From: Isochrysis galbana
Lineage: Eukaryota; Haptophyta; Isochrysidales; Isochrysidaceae
Length of the DNA: 64,000 nt
Direction of reading: 5' to 3'
Assembly: GCA_018136815.1 (NCBI GenBank)
Contig: CM030942.1
Span: 3,589,648 to 3,653,647, forward strand
Part shown: positions 13,421-23,500 of the stretch, piece after piece
Layout: each line of letters opens with the position of its first letter
How positions within the stretch are numbered: position 1 is the stretch's first letter
Notes under the pieces: model-generated
Told to the model about the DNA's origin: nothing
What the model saw: the letters and a program-made list of their open reading frames with translations, nothing else
The model's database searches: none
Position numbers and translations under genes: made by a program

Positions 13421-13994
13421 TCAGTCGCGCTGTCTAGTCCCCCCGCGGTCGCCGAATTTTCCCCCGCGGTCGCCGAACGGTTTCCCCCGCGCGGAGCTCT
13501 CTTGATTTCTGTCCGCAGGCCATCATCTTGCCCACGAAAATCGTCTAGCAAAATCACTGACTTGACTCCTCCAAGCGTTTGTAATAGGGACATGAGCGTG
13601 CACGTAGGATGAAACAGAAACCTCCCGTGGGTGTCCGGGGTGGCACGGCGGCACCCACCGTCCACCGTAAGCCGTGCATGCATTATAACCATAGTTGTGT
13701 GGATATTTCCTCGCATATTTGGGGCCGTGGCTGGGATATTTCTTGGATATTTTGGATGGATATTTGGGCAAAAATGTGTGGATATTCTGGCCTACCACTA
13801 CCACTAGCGACGGCGACGGGCCTCCTCTCTTCTTTTCTCTTTCCTCTCCTGCTCACCCCCCTTCCTTCCGCGCGTATCCCGTTTACGTTAGTTATCTACG
13901 TGTCTACGTGTTACCGTGAATGTGCGTTTGATAGTGGTGTGAGAGAATTGTAAGAGGAATTTTATCCGGTTCTGTTCTGGAGAGAGCGCGAGCG
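13421..13994. other. Non-coding stretch with GGATATTT motif cluster
   Basis: Begins with a short direct repeat of CCCCCGCGGTCGCCGAA at about 13440-13480. At 13697-13792 the words GGATATTT and CATATTTGGG occur at least five times in less than 100 bp, the same word family as at 19335-19420, 19985-20115 and 58795-59215. No gene is recognised. Confidence 0.5.
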
Positions 13995-14207
13995 ATGGCG
14001 TCGCCCTATCTCTTCTCGGCCGCCCTTGTCACCATGATGGTGCCAGGTGCTAGGGCGATACCCACCAGGCACCATATTCACAAATGCCACCTTTGCAGCT
14101 ACGCCAAACGCCGAAGCCGGCCGCGTGCACAACGCCGAAATCGGCCACGCCCCCGGCTTCAACGCAACCGTCCCGGTGCCGTGATACGCGCGAGTGCCAA
14201 ACTTTGA
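13995..14207 (+). CDS. Short ORF with possible signal peptide, gene fragment?
   Basis: A 70-codon frame starts MASPYLFSAALVTMMVPGARA, which has the shape of a cleavable signal peptide (hydrophobic core, A-x-A end), followed by a basic, low-information tail. It lies about 200 bp after the CATATTTGGG cluster. It may be a first exon whose downstream part is gone, or chance. No family is recognised. Confidence 0.18.
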   Translation: MASPYLFSAALVTMMVPGARAIPTRHHIHKCHLCSYAKRRSRPRAQRRNRPRPRLQRNRPGAVIRASAKL

Positions 14208-14254
14208 GCCGGCATCGAGGGCGCTGGCGGCGCTTTGGTGTTGATCCTGTTGCT

Positions 14255-14470
14255 CTGGCTAACCCACCAAGGTGTCGTTCCGTCAATGGTGGGGCATCAG
14301 TCGAATTGAGCGATCAAATGTCCACAGTTATGTATTAGTATTTTAAAATTAAATAAGGGCTAGCCGTGCGTGGGGATAACAACTTTTTTCTCTGCTTTTT
14401 CCCGCGGTGCATGTTCCCCCGCGGGGACGCCGTGCGTGCGCATGCAAACGCTTTTCCTCTAAGGCCGACA
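14255..14470 (+). repeat. Dispersed element copy, matches 51.77-51.98 kb inverted
   Basis: About 200 bp match the reverse complement of 51770-51975. The shared order is GGTGTCGTTCCGTCAA, then ATCAGTCGAATTGAGC, then AAATGTCCACAGTTAT, an AT-rich patch, CGTGGGGATAACAACT and a final GACGCCGTGCGTGCGCAT. The colinear match of several long words shows a dispersed repeat family. No coding capacity is seen; it may be the end of a larger transposon. Confidence 0.75.
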
Positions 14471-14493
14471 ACTACATAAACATGCAGTTTAAT

Positions 14494-14709
14494 GAAAAAA
14501 AAATCTTCTTAAAAATTCCCGTTACGTATGCGGCGTGAGGCAGCTTGCTAGTGTACCTCCCTACTACCCATCCTTAACCCCTAACAACCCCCTTCCCCTT
14601 GGCCCAAGGGGAAGGGGGTTGTTAGGGGTTAAGGATGGGTAGTAGGGAGGTCCACGAGCACACTGCCTCATGCCGCACAAGTAGGGGAGATTTTAAAAAG
14701 ATTTTTTTT
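14494..14709. mobile_element. Foldback (MITE-like) element with ~100-bp inverted arms
   Basis: The left arm starts with an A-run and ATCTTCTTAAAAAT and includes ACCTCCCTACTACCCA and TTAACCCCTAACAACC. The right arm is its near-perfect reverse complement, ending in AAAAAGATTTTTTTT. The arms meet at an AAGGGG/CCCCTT centre near 14600. The arm is homologous to 12595-12697 and to 36250-36357, so this is an inverted duplication of the end of that family, and its transcript would form a long hairpin. No ORF. Confidence 0.85.
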
Positions 14710-15092
14710 AGCCCTTTATTCACCCATTGTAGCCGGTGCCCTCCGCACCCCCATAGTGAGTGACCGGGCTAGCGGCTGGCGGCTAGCGGTCGAGTGGTAG
14801 AGATTGAGGTGACCTCTCGCCTCTCGGCGGGGGCACCACGTTAAGAATTGTAGTCTTGTAGAGCATCTTGTTGGCTAGCATTCCTAGCCACATACACCGG
14901 ACGAGCCATCCACCTTCCACCAACCGCTTCCACACCCCCGTCGCCATCGCGGGGGAGAGCGGAGAGGCTCGACCTCGTTGCCGTGTTGCCGTCGACGTCG
15001 GGCCCGCAGCCACTAGCTTTAAACTAGCGCAGAAAAGAAATCTCTACAAAAACAGAAGAAAGCGAGAGAGAAGAGAAGGGAGGGGGGGGAGC
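14710..15092. other. 5' flank of the SPSVGGL-repeat gene
   Basis: No gene seen. The last 60 bp before the ATG at 15093 are purine-rich (GAGAGA, AGGGGGGGG). Confidence 0.4.
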
Positions 15093-16791
15093 ATGCCTAT
15101 GGCGTGCGGCGTGGAGCGTCCCACCTCACGGCAGGCGGCGGCGCTCGCGGCTGTACTCGTGGGCTGGAGCGTCGGTCTGACGTTGCTCCTCTCACCGAGC
15201 ACTACCGTTCGTCGCCAGTGGCCCCGCGAGCCCTCTCTTCTGCTCGAGAGGCTTCCCACGGAAGGATTAGCCACCACCTCTCTCAGTGGACTCTCAGGCT
15301 TCTCGCCCTCGGTGGGCGGCCTCTCGCCCTCGGTGGGCGGCCTCTCGCCCTCGGTGGGAGGCCTCTCGCCCTCGGTGGGAGGCCTCTCGCCCTCGGTGGG
15401 AGGCCTGCCAACGGGGGGAGCCTTGAGCATGCCGCCGCCCGCTGCTGCAGCGCTGCCAGCGTACGACCCATCGCGCCCGGCTGAGTTGCTGGGAGCCGCA
15501 GCCGCCGGAGCGCGACAGCCTGGACCGCACGCGACGCTGCTTGCAGATCTTGCGGCAGCGCTGGAGCGAGCAGAGCGGGAGAAAGCCGCGCTTGACCAGC
15601 GGCTGGGCGTTCTTCAGCCGAGCGTAGGAAACTACAACCCTAAGGACGTAGATGCGCTCACTAGGGCTGCGGAGCAGGTGCGCACCTCACCTTCGGAGGC
15701 CCAGGGAGGCGGGCCCATCGGAGGGAGGCGGAAAGGTGTCCTTGATATTCGTGATCAGGCAGTCGCGCAACGGACCAGAGTGGCGAGGCCGATATAGCGA
15801 GCTTTCAAGCTCACTCGCCGGCGCTCCCACTGTAGGCGACTGCGCGAGAGGAGGTGAGCGGTGCGCTACCTAATCTGCTGCGTGACTTGCGAGAGGCGGT
15901 GAAGGAGCAGGCCAAGAGTAAGCAGGAGCTCAATACAAAGCTCGAGCTCCAGGCGAAGCTTCAGGTGAGGCGAGCTAACGCTGCGCAGCGCCTGCACATC
16001 TCCCGAGGCTTGGTCAACGCCTATCCCCCCCCCTCCCCCTCCGCCACTGCCTGCCGTAGATGCGTGCGGCGACACGAGCTGCTGAGCTGCGCTCTCTCCT
16101 GCTGCACCGGGCCGATGCCAATGACCGAATCGAGCTCTTGTTCTCCGACGTCTCGGAGGCCGTTTACACGGCGCTGTCGGCGGCTGCGCGTGGCATCTCG
16201 TCCGAAGTTGCCAAGGAGATGACTGCACGGCCAGTGCCGGCAGAGGGAGATCCAGTGCCGCGCGCGGCGTCTGACTGGGAGGGGGCGCTCGCGGAGCTGC
16301 GCTCCGCTGTCAAGGCACAGCTGATGTCCCTTTCCGAGAGCAACTCGACACTCGCTCGCTCGCTCGAGGATGAGGTGCGCAAGCGCATAGCGGCGGAGGC
16401 AGTGGCGGCCAAGGGGGCGTCAGCCACGGGCGAGGCAGGTGGTGACGCGGCGCAGCTAGCACTCAAGGAGGGGGTGGCGGGGCCGGAGGCTAGTGCCAAC
16501 GAAGAGGCGGTCACTGCTAGCGCTACCGGCGAAACGTCGGCGACTCAGGCCGCGGCTGCGTCGTCGTCCACGTTGGCTGACGGCACGGGAATGGTCGCGG
16601 ACGCTGTGGGCGGCTCGCCGAACGTAGGAGTGGGAGTTCTGCTGGATGCCACTACCGCCCCGGTGGTTCCTACCTCAGGGCCTTGCGATGGCAAAGCGTG
16701 CCCCGCCGGATACGTGCTGTCAGTCCAGGGCACCGAGTGCGTATGTCGCCTAGTTGAGGGCGGCAGCACTCCCAAACCAAGCGCAACATGA
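15093..16791 (+). CDS. Single-pass membrane protein with SPSVGGL repeats and Cys-rich tail
   Basis: Three exons: 15093-15677, 15836-15964 and 16060-16791, giving 481 residues. Both introns (158 and 95 bp) are GT-AG and phase 0; the first donor is GTGCGC. The ATG at 15093 is chosen because it puts a hydrophobic segment (ALAAVLVGWSVGLTLLL) about 20 residues from the start, a signal anchor or signal peptide. Then come five copies of SPSVGGL, a Pro/Ala linker, two amphipathic coiled-coil stretches (LREAVKEQAKSKQELNTKLE and the start of exon 3), an Ala-rich region, and a C-terminal motif CDGKACPAGYVLS with further Cys. The topology suggests a type II secretory-pathway protein with a lumenal/extracellular coiled coil. 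No named family is recognised. Confidence 0.7.
15302..15406 (+). repeat. 21-bp coding minisatellite, 5 copies
   Basis: Five tandem 21-bp units (TCGCCCTCGGTGGGCGGCCT and one more base) encode SPSVGGL five times inside exon 1 of the membrane protein gene. The frame is preserved and units differ by only one or two bases. Confidence 0.9.
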
Positions 16792-18268
16792 GTAATCGTG
16801 CGTCGTTTCGCCGCGTTACACCCCAATGGCAACGGTGGTGAGAGCATGTTTGGTCCGTCAGTGTGCCAAAAAAAATCTTCACAGTATTCTTACCGCACAC
16901 GCGGCTCTGGCTCTTGACCCACTACTTTCAAAACTTAAAACGTTATGATATTCTTACCGCGCATGCGGCCGTGGAACCACTACTTACACGCAGCATACTT
17001 TCTACGTACCCACCTCCCCACACCGCCCCCTCCAATGACGGCCGCTAGCAAGCGCCGCGAGGGGGCGATTTGCGATGAGGCGGCGACGGGCATGAGGGGC
17101 AGTAGGAGGCGCGCCCGGCAGCCTGCGTGCATAGCTGTGGCTGGCCGAGGCACGCTGCACCGGACCGGGGACGCGTCGATTAGCGGCCCGACGCTCGCCC
17201 GCGCTAGCGCGTCGCGGACGTCGGCCTTTCGCCTCCGCGATAGCGACAGTGATTTCTGGCCTATTTTCTATTTTGCGCGCTTTCTTGTTACGCATCGCTA
17301 TTGGGGGTACCGTGGGGGGTCTGGGGCCCAAAGTGCGCCGGATATGTGCTAGTTACTCCTATCCGGTCACCATATCCAAAAATCTCGTAATGAATCCTCA
17401 ATCTCAATCTTGACTTGACTTGGTCAATTTTTACCCTTAGAAGTAGAAGTTAATAATAGCTGTTTGACCGCCGTATGAGAGCTGTGGTGGGTCGAGTGAC
17501 GCTGTGGCTGTGGTGCGGCTGGGTGTGAGTGGAGGATGAGTTGTAACATGAGATGTATGGCCCATTTGGAGCATGGAGGGTGAACAACGGGGGGGCGGGG
17601 AAGCGTGCGGGGACGCGGGCGGATGACATGGGCGCGCTCTCAGCCATCACGGGGCACTGCAGCACGAGAACGAGGACGAAGGACAGACGAGGGGGCACAG
17701 AGGGCGCTCGAGCGATGGCGCGGAGCGTACTCGGGACTCGAGGAGGCCGAGTTCGCGTTCGACGCGAGCCCGGAAGTCGGCGGTGGCGAGCTCGGGGGCG
17801 CGATCGAAGCGGAGGCGGAGGGGCTGATGGCCGAGAGCAGGGGAAGGGGGGAGGAGGGCTTCCGCGGGGGAGCCGGGGAGAGGAGAGGAGAGGGGGGACG
17901 GACCGATTCGGGACGATGCGGGGGAGAAGGGAACCGGGGCGCGGCGACGGAGAGGGATGGCCTATGGGCCATGCCAATTCCAATTCATTGCCAATTCGTC
18001 AGGTTCAGGTTGAATCCCTCTAGCCTCTAGCGTCTAGCGTGCATGTGTTCCACGGATCGAAAGATCGGACGAGGCAGAGACGCTCAAGTAGTCTCCACAG
18101 GGAGCACGAGAAGACGATTGTACAACAAAGCCCGATGGGTGGGCCTTCCTGTCGTCCGCGAGCCGCGAGAGCTAGGCGCTCGCCGGAATCTGTTGCGCCT
18201 TCAGAAGTTGAAGAAGAAGCTCCGATTCTTGGGAAGGTTTTTCTCGGAATAGCCACACGTAGTATCTC
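16792..18268. other. Intergenic stretch with short repeats and weak ORFs
   Basis: At 16870-16990 a ~40-bp unit containing ATTCTTACCGC and CACTACTT occurs twice, 67 bp apart, after an A-run plus ATCTTC that resembles the end of the 12.6-kb family. At 17461-17473 the word TGTTTGACCGCC is the inverted left end of the family at 28979 and 43976. Between 17550 and 18030 several frames are open on both strands, but the products are Arg/Gly/Pro-rich low-complexity sequence. A 69-codon frame (18043-18252) has no recognised family. Confidence 0.4.
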
Positions 18269-19334
18269 CTAACTAAGTGACGCTAGAATGGCCGTAGCCT
18301 TCCTGGTCGTGTTAACTTCCGACAGGTTCGGGTGCGGCGTGTCCCAATCGACTCGGTCGAAAAGTACTGGTATATCGCCGCTCGCGTGTCTAGGGGTGAA
18401 CTTCTTGAAGAATTGTTTGGTGACCAACTCCTCGGCTCTTACTATCTTCTCCGCCATCGTGGGCGGGGGGTCGTAGGCTCTCCGTTTCTCGATGATTCGT
18501 TCGTTGAGGCACTTTAGAGTGTCCGCACTCGTTGTCTCCGGTTCTCCTCTCATTTGTTCGCCTCTAGCTTTCGCCAGCGCGTCAATCTCGGGTTGGGTGT
18601 GTGTTGTTTTCCTCCTTTCCCTCGTTAGCGCTGGAAGAAGAGAGGCTGTGCCGCGCTTCACGTGCGTCCATTTATCAGCTTCGCTCCGTTCTCTCTCTTG
18701 TGCGTTCTCCGCCTCTGCGTATTGTCGTCTCCAAAGCTGTTGGATTATTTCGACGACTTCGGGGTCGTTCAATATCTCCGGGTTGATTCGTGCCTCTATC
18801 TCGGTCGCTTTACGCGTAGGCGCCGTAGAAAAAGTCGCCACGACCGGGTGGTGGTCCGAAACCGCTCTTCCCGTAAATAAGCGAAGGTCGACGCACACGA
18901 CTTTTGCCATCTCCAAGCCGAAAAGTATGCCGCGGCGTAGATTCTGTCGATTCTAGTGTAAGTTTGGTGGCCGCATCTCGTGTATACCTCCGAGAGCCGA
19001 GGGTTGACGATAAGTTGAACGTCCGTGACTCCGTGTGCAGCCAGCGCCCTAGATAGGGGTCTACCCCCAATGTTGGTGTATGCCCCGGCTCCTCGGGTCG
19101 TCTTAGTGTCTCTGTTAACGTTCTCGACGCTCTGCCTGTTCCCTCCCTGTGTGAGGTCTGGCCGGCGGGAGGAGGTGGGAGCATGTCGACGTCTTCGTCG
19201 GCGGGGGCGGCGGCCTGCGCGCGCTTGGGCTCCGGTGGCTTTGGGCGGCCCCGTTGGGGCGTCGTGACTGCGGTGGGCTGGGAGGTGGGAGGCGGCGCGG
19301 CGCGCTCCATCGCTAAAACTATAACGATAGTTTT
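18269..19334 (-). mobile_element. LINE-like non-LTR retrotransposon, truncated copy A
   Basis: Read on the minus strand, the 5' end is a hairpin (19315-19334) nine bases before ATG at 19310. The ORF begins MERAAPPPTSQP and continues with GRPKPPEPKRAQAAA and DVDM, the same N-terminus as the copy at 29.8 kb. After about 50 residues the sequence passes into the C-terminal half of an apurinic-type endonuclease: NVNRDTK, VTDVQLIVNPRLSEVYTR, TYTRIDRIYAA and finally SDHHPVVATF with the catalytic Asp-His pair. At least one frameshift lies between IDRIYAA and SDHHP. A ~170-residue charged linker follows, ending at 18269 before any reverse transcriptase. The copy is both internally deleted and truncated. 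Confidence 0.8.
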
Positions 19335-19480
19335 TCCAAATATGTAGAGATCTGTAGCAAGGCATCCAAATAGGTGCCCAAATATGCGGCAAATATGTAG
19401 ATATGTATGATATAATGTTGATATGAAAACTTGCAAACACAAAATACAAAATACCAATCAATAACCTAGGAGAGGATACT
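19335..19480 (-). repeat. CATATTTGGGC motif cluster
   Basis: Directly abutting the retroelement hairpin, CAAATATG words recur (CCAAATATGTAG, GCCCAAATATGCGG, CAAATATGTAG), on the minus strand CATATTTGG(GC). A second cluster lies at 19985-20115, so the gene fragment at 19500-19723 is bracketed. Confidence 0.55.
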
Positions 19481-19499
19481 AGGGACAGAGAGAGTGCGC

Positions 19500-19723
19500 A
19501 ATCAATGCATGTGTAAAGCCCGCTGAAAAGGGTGCCGGCGCCGAGGGCGATGACGACGCCTGAGCCCAAGTGTGTGTGCACGATCTTGTCGCCCACCTTG
19601 AAGTCGTCGGCGTAGTCGTCGAGCTCTGACTGAGGGCACCGAGGACTCGCACTCGTTGCTTGCGTCGAAGCGCGCGATGGGATCGTTGTCGTTGCGCTCG
19701 GTGCACTCGCCGTTCATGGCCAT
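19500..19723 (-). pseudogene. Gene fragment of unknown family (MAMNGECTE start)
   Basis: On the minus strand an ATG at 19723 opens MAMNGECTERNDNDPIARFD; after a short interruption another frame gives DDFKVGDKIVHTHLGSGV, IALGAGTLFSG and a run into AT-rich sequence. Composition and codon use look like real coding sequence, unlike the flanks, but the frame breaks near 19640 (a tiny intron or a frameshift). No family is recognised. Confidence 0.35.
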
Positions 19724-19984
19724 GTGGTTCGTGAGTAGAGAAAGAGGGGGAGGGCGGGGAGTGAGGAGGGAGAGAGCGGAGAGCGAGCACGACACCGGGT
19801 TGATCCTTGATCGCTTGATCGTCGGAATTATTCACTTTAAAAAAGTTCTTTTGTACGTCACCAGTTGTCGGCTTGCTTTGCACTACGCTGCGCGCCTCGC
19901 GCCTCCGCCGCGTCTCGCGCCAAGAGATGCCTCGCGCCAAAATCACTTGTGCGTGGCAGAGTGCAATATGAATATAAATAGCTA

Positions 19985-20115
19985 AATAACATGAAATATG
20001 TGCCCAAATATGTAGTACAGATGGTCTATAACCGTACATATGTTGGGGGAGGGCAATTTGGGCACCCAAATATGTCGCAGATTGTAGGGCCAAAAATCTG
20101 CCCAAACATGTAGAA
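19985..20115 (-). repeat. CATATTTGGGC motif cluster, upstream of the fragment
   Basis: Contains GCCCAAATATGTAG, GCACCCAAATATGTCG and GCCCAAACATGTAG, all in one orientation (minus-strand CATATTTGGGC). It lies 5' of the fragment starting at 19723. Confidence 0.55.
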
Positions 20116-20159
20116 AAATCTTTAAATATTCTGGCCTGGGCCTAGCGAGAGCCTCCGAC

Positions 20160-20563
20160 GCTCTCTCCCCCCCCCCCCGCCCCGCCCCTCCCCTCGCGGT
20201 ATCTGGGATCGCCCCCTCAGCTGGAGAGGTCGCCCCCTCCCCCCCCCCCCCTCCGCTTTTTTCTTTTAAAGAGACTATCTCTCTCCGCCGCCACCTCCTC
20301 GTCTCTCTCCTCTCTCTCTCTCTTTCTCCATCTCTCTCTCTCCTTCTCTCTCTCTCTCTCTCTCTCTACTCTCTAGCATCTACTCTCTCTCTCGCGCGCT
20401 CTCTCTCTCTCTCTCTCTCCTCTCCACACACTCTCTCTCTCTCTCTCATTCCCAATGATTCCCCATATTATTCTCTCCCCTCGCGCCCCTCTCTCCCTCC
20501 CCCTCCCCTTTCGCTCTCTCTCTGCTTCTGGCTCTCCCTCTCCCCCCTCGCCGCCAGGGCCGC
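20160..20563 (+). promoter_or_regulatory. Polypyrimidine (CT)n leader/promoter region of the Sfi1-like gene
   Basis: About 400 bp of almost pure C/T on the coding strand, with long CTCTCTCT runs (20280-20455) and poly-C tracts, end at the ATG at 20564. Similar coding-strand pyrimidine tracts precede several other genes here. Whether it acts in promoter or 5' UTR is inference. Confidence 0.4.
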
Positions 20564-23500
20564 ATGCCTGTCCCCTACTCGCGCTCCTCCTACGCCTCAC
20601 GCCATGCCTCACGCGCTCGCATGAGGCCACCATCGCCTGAGAAGCCTCCCCTTCTCTCCTCTTCATCCTCTACCACCAGAGAGTTTGCCCCTTCTCTCTC
20701 TTCTCTCTCTTCTCTATCGTCTCTCTCTTCCTTACGACCAACCGGTCCACACACGGCCGGGGCATCGCTCGAGCCCTCACTTCTTGATCGTGCCACATCC
20801 ACGAGCGAGCTCGATGCCAGGCGAGAGCGTCCAGATCTGCTACCAGGCAAACGGGTGGCCGAGGGACCGTTGGACGCCACCACCGCTGGCCCTTCGGTAG
20901 GGACTGCGTTCCGCTTGCCGAGCGATCCGGCAGCCCCCCCGCATGCAGCTTGCTGCGCTGGACGTGTGGCGTCGACTGTACCGCAGCTCACCGCGGCGAA
21001 GGCCGTTGCGTCCACGACCACTACACCGCTTATCGCGCCGCTAACCTCGGTCCTGCGGACAGGCGCCGTGGGTGAGCATGGCGCGCCGCCCGCCATACCT
21101 TTTCCTGGCGTGGTTGCACCGCCTAGCGCTCTTGGAACGATGGGCACCCCCTCGACCATCCGCCCGACGGCTGCGCCGACACCATTCCTCGCCGCCGCGC
21201 CTATGAAACCCTCGCCGGCATGGGCGCAGGGTGCCGAGTCAGGACGCGGCGTGCGGCCGGGCTCGGACCGTGACCCGGCTTGCCCAGATGTAGAGCTCGA
21301 GACAGGGGCTGTCCTCCCAGCCGCGCCCGCCTGCAGTGCCACGGAGCCGGCCACACGCGGTCGGTCGTACGCACGGCTGGCTGAGCAGCGCGCGCGCGTC
21401 CGTGCGGCAGCTGCCGCGCCGCAACGCGCTCAGAGCGCCGAGCGGCGCCGCCCAACGCGTCACGAGTCCGGCGCGTCTGCTCGATGCGGCGTCCCCCTCT
21501 CGTTTGAGGCCGCCACGCGTACTGCCGATGGCTCACGCGCAACGGGCGTCCTCTCGTCCGGCGTCAGCCACACTTGCAAAATTGGCGTCGTCGCTGCGGG
21601 GCCTCACGCGATCCGACGCTCCGCATCCGTGCCCAAGGAGCGCACGCGCCATGCGGCACCACAGCGCCACCCAGAGCAGCGCGACTCGGCCGCAGCGGCC
21701 GCCGCCTCGGCCTCGGCCGCGGCCTCGGCTGCCGCCGCTGCCGCAACAGCAGCAGCGGCGGCGGCGGCAGCGTGCGTGGGCCGGCTGCCTCCGCCAACAT
21801 CGCAGCCAAGGATCACACGCCCGGCAACGTCAGCGTCTCCACCGCCCTCGTCACCTCCGCAGCGCGCCCACCAGCACTCACCCACCTTGGCACCGCCATT
21901 GCCATGTGGACCGGCAGGAGAGCTAGCGCAATCAGGTGAATCGGCAATGCACAACCCGGAGTCCGGCACTTACAGCGCCTCGCCCATTGGCGCCGTCCCT
22001 AGCCGGCCGGCACACGCAAGCCCGCCGGCGGCTTCGGTGCGCTCGCCAAGTCCTCGTGATGCGTGCAGCGGGCCGGTGCTTATGGCGTGTTCAGCGGGCG
22101 AGGCCGCACTTGCCTATCCGACACCCGCCGCAAGCGGGGCTCCCATGGATTCACCGGCGGTTCCTGAAGATCCGCGGTGCGCCTCACCGCCGCTTGCAGG
22201 GCCCTTCCTGCGTCACACGCCGCAGAGTGCCATGCGCTTACTCTCCTCTGCCCTAGCCGTCTTCTCCGGCCGGATGGCCGACAGCACCGTGTCCGCAGCC
22301 AGGCCGCCGCCGCCGGCCGCCGCGACACCGCCCGATGTCGACGCATCTCACGTGGAGAGCCCCTCAAGCTCGCGGGAGGCGGCCGCCTCTGAATGCACAT
22401 CTGCCCTTGCATCCGCCTCGGCAGCGTCGGTGCGGTGCGCGAACAATGGGCAGCGTGATGGTCTACCGTTCGTTGCGGACGCGCCCGCCCCAGCTCCGTT
22501 GCACGAGGCGCCCGCCGCATGGACTGATAGCATGCCGCCAGCTACGGCGCGCCGTCCGCTGCGGCGCGCCATCCAGTCTTCGTCCGCCACTGGTGCCGTG
22601 CCGGCGTCGCGCGCCATCGCGCGCGCCGCTGCCCGTGCAGTCGCTGAGACGGAGGAGCGGGAGGCGGCGAGACGGCGGGCTGCGACCGCTGCCCGCGAGA
22701 GGGAGGCGGTGGGCATGGCGCGGCGGCAACTTGCTCTACACTGGGCGATTCGCGGGTGGCAACGCGCGATTGCTCGGCTCGCAGTCGTCGCAGCCCAAGC
22801 GGATGCTAGACGGCGCCACGTGTGCATCAAGCGTGGGATGTCGCTGCTCAAGGCGGCCGCAGCTGCCGCAGTGGACGACGAGGCGGCGGCGCGCGGCTTC
22901 GCAGTGGCCCAGCAGCGCCTTCTGCAACGCCTGTGGCGGCGGTGGCTTGGCCACTGGCGTCGTAGCAATGGGCGCCTCATCGCGGCGGCGGCGGCGCGAG
23001 CGGCCGGCCGGCGCCTGGCTCTGCGTCGCCTTGTGGCAGCCGCCGCCGCCCGGCGGCTAGGCCGAGCGTGCGAGGCGAGGGGCCGGTCCGCCATCGCCGC
23101 ATGGGCTGTGCGGCGATGGCTATCCGCTTCCCACGATAGCCGAGTGACGCTAATGCATGTGGCTGCTGCTGTCGCCGCGTTGCGTGCTCTGCATTTGCGC
23201 ACGGCATGGTGCAGGCTTGTACTAAACATGGGCGCAAGGGCGGCGGAGCGGCAGCTTTTGGCCAGTGCAGTAAGCAGAGCCTTCTCACGCTGGCGCACAG
23301 AGTGCTCACGACAGGCGCGCGCGCGCGCTAGCGCGCTTCAGTTGGGCTTTTGCACCGGCGGATCGGCGCTCGATGTGCTGCGGTGCGAGTGGCTACGGCT
23401 CATGCGACGGCTCACTACAGACGCTTTAGTGCGCGCCTCGGCGGGCCGTCGACACCTAGCAGCCGCCGCCTTCCGAAGGCTGAGCGAGCTACGCAGGCTC

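Noticed and set aside
17450-18030. Overlapping 110-177-codon frames
   Set aside because: Low-complexity Arg/Gly/Pro products on both strands, no domain, no splice support.
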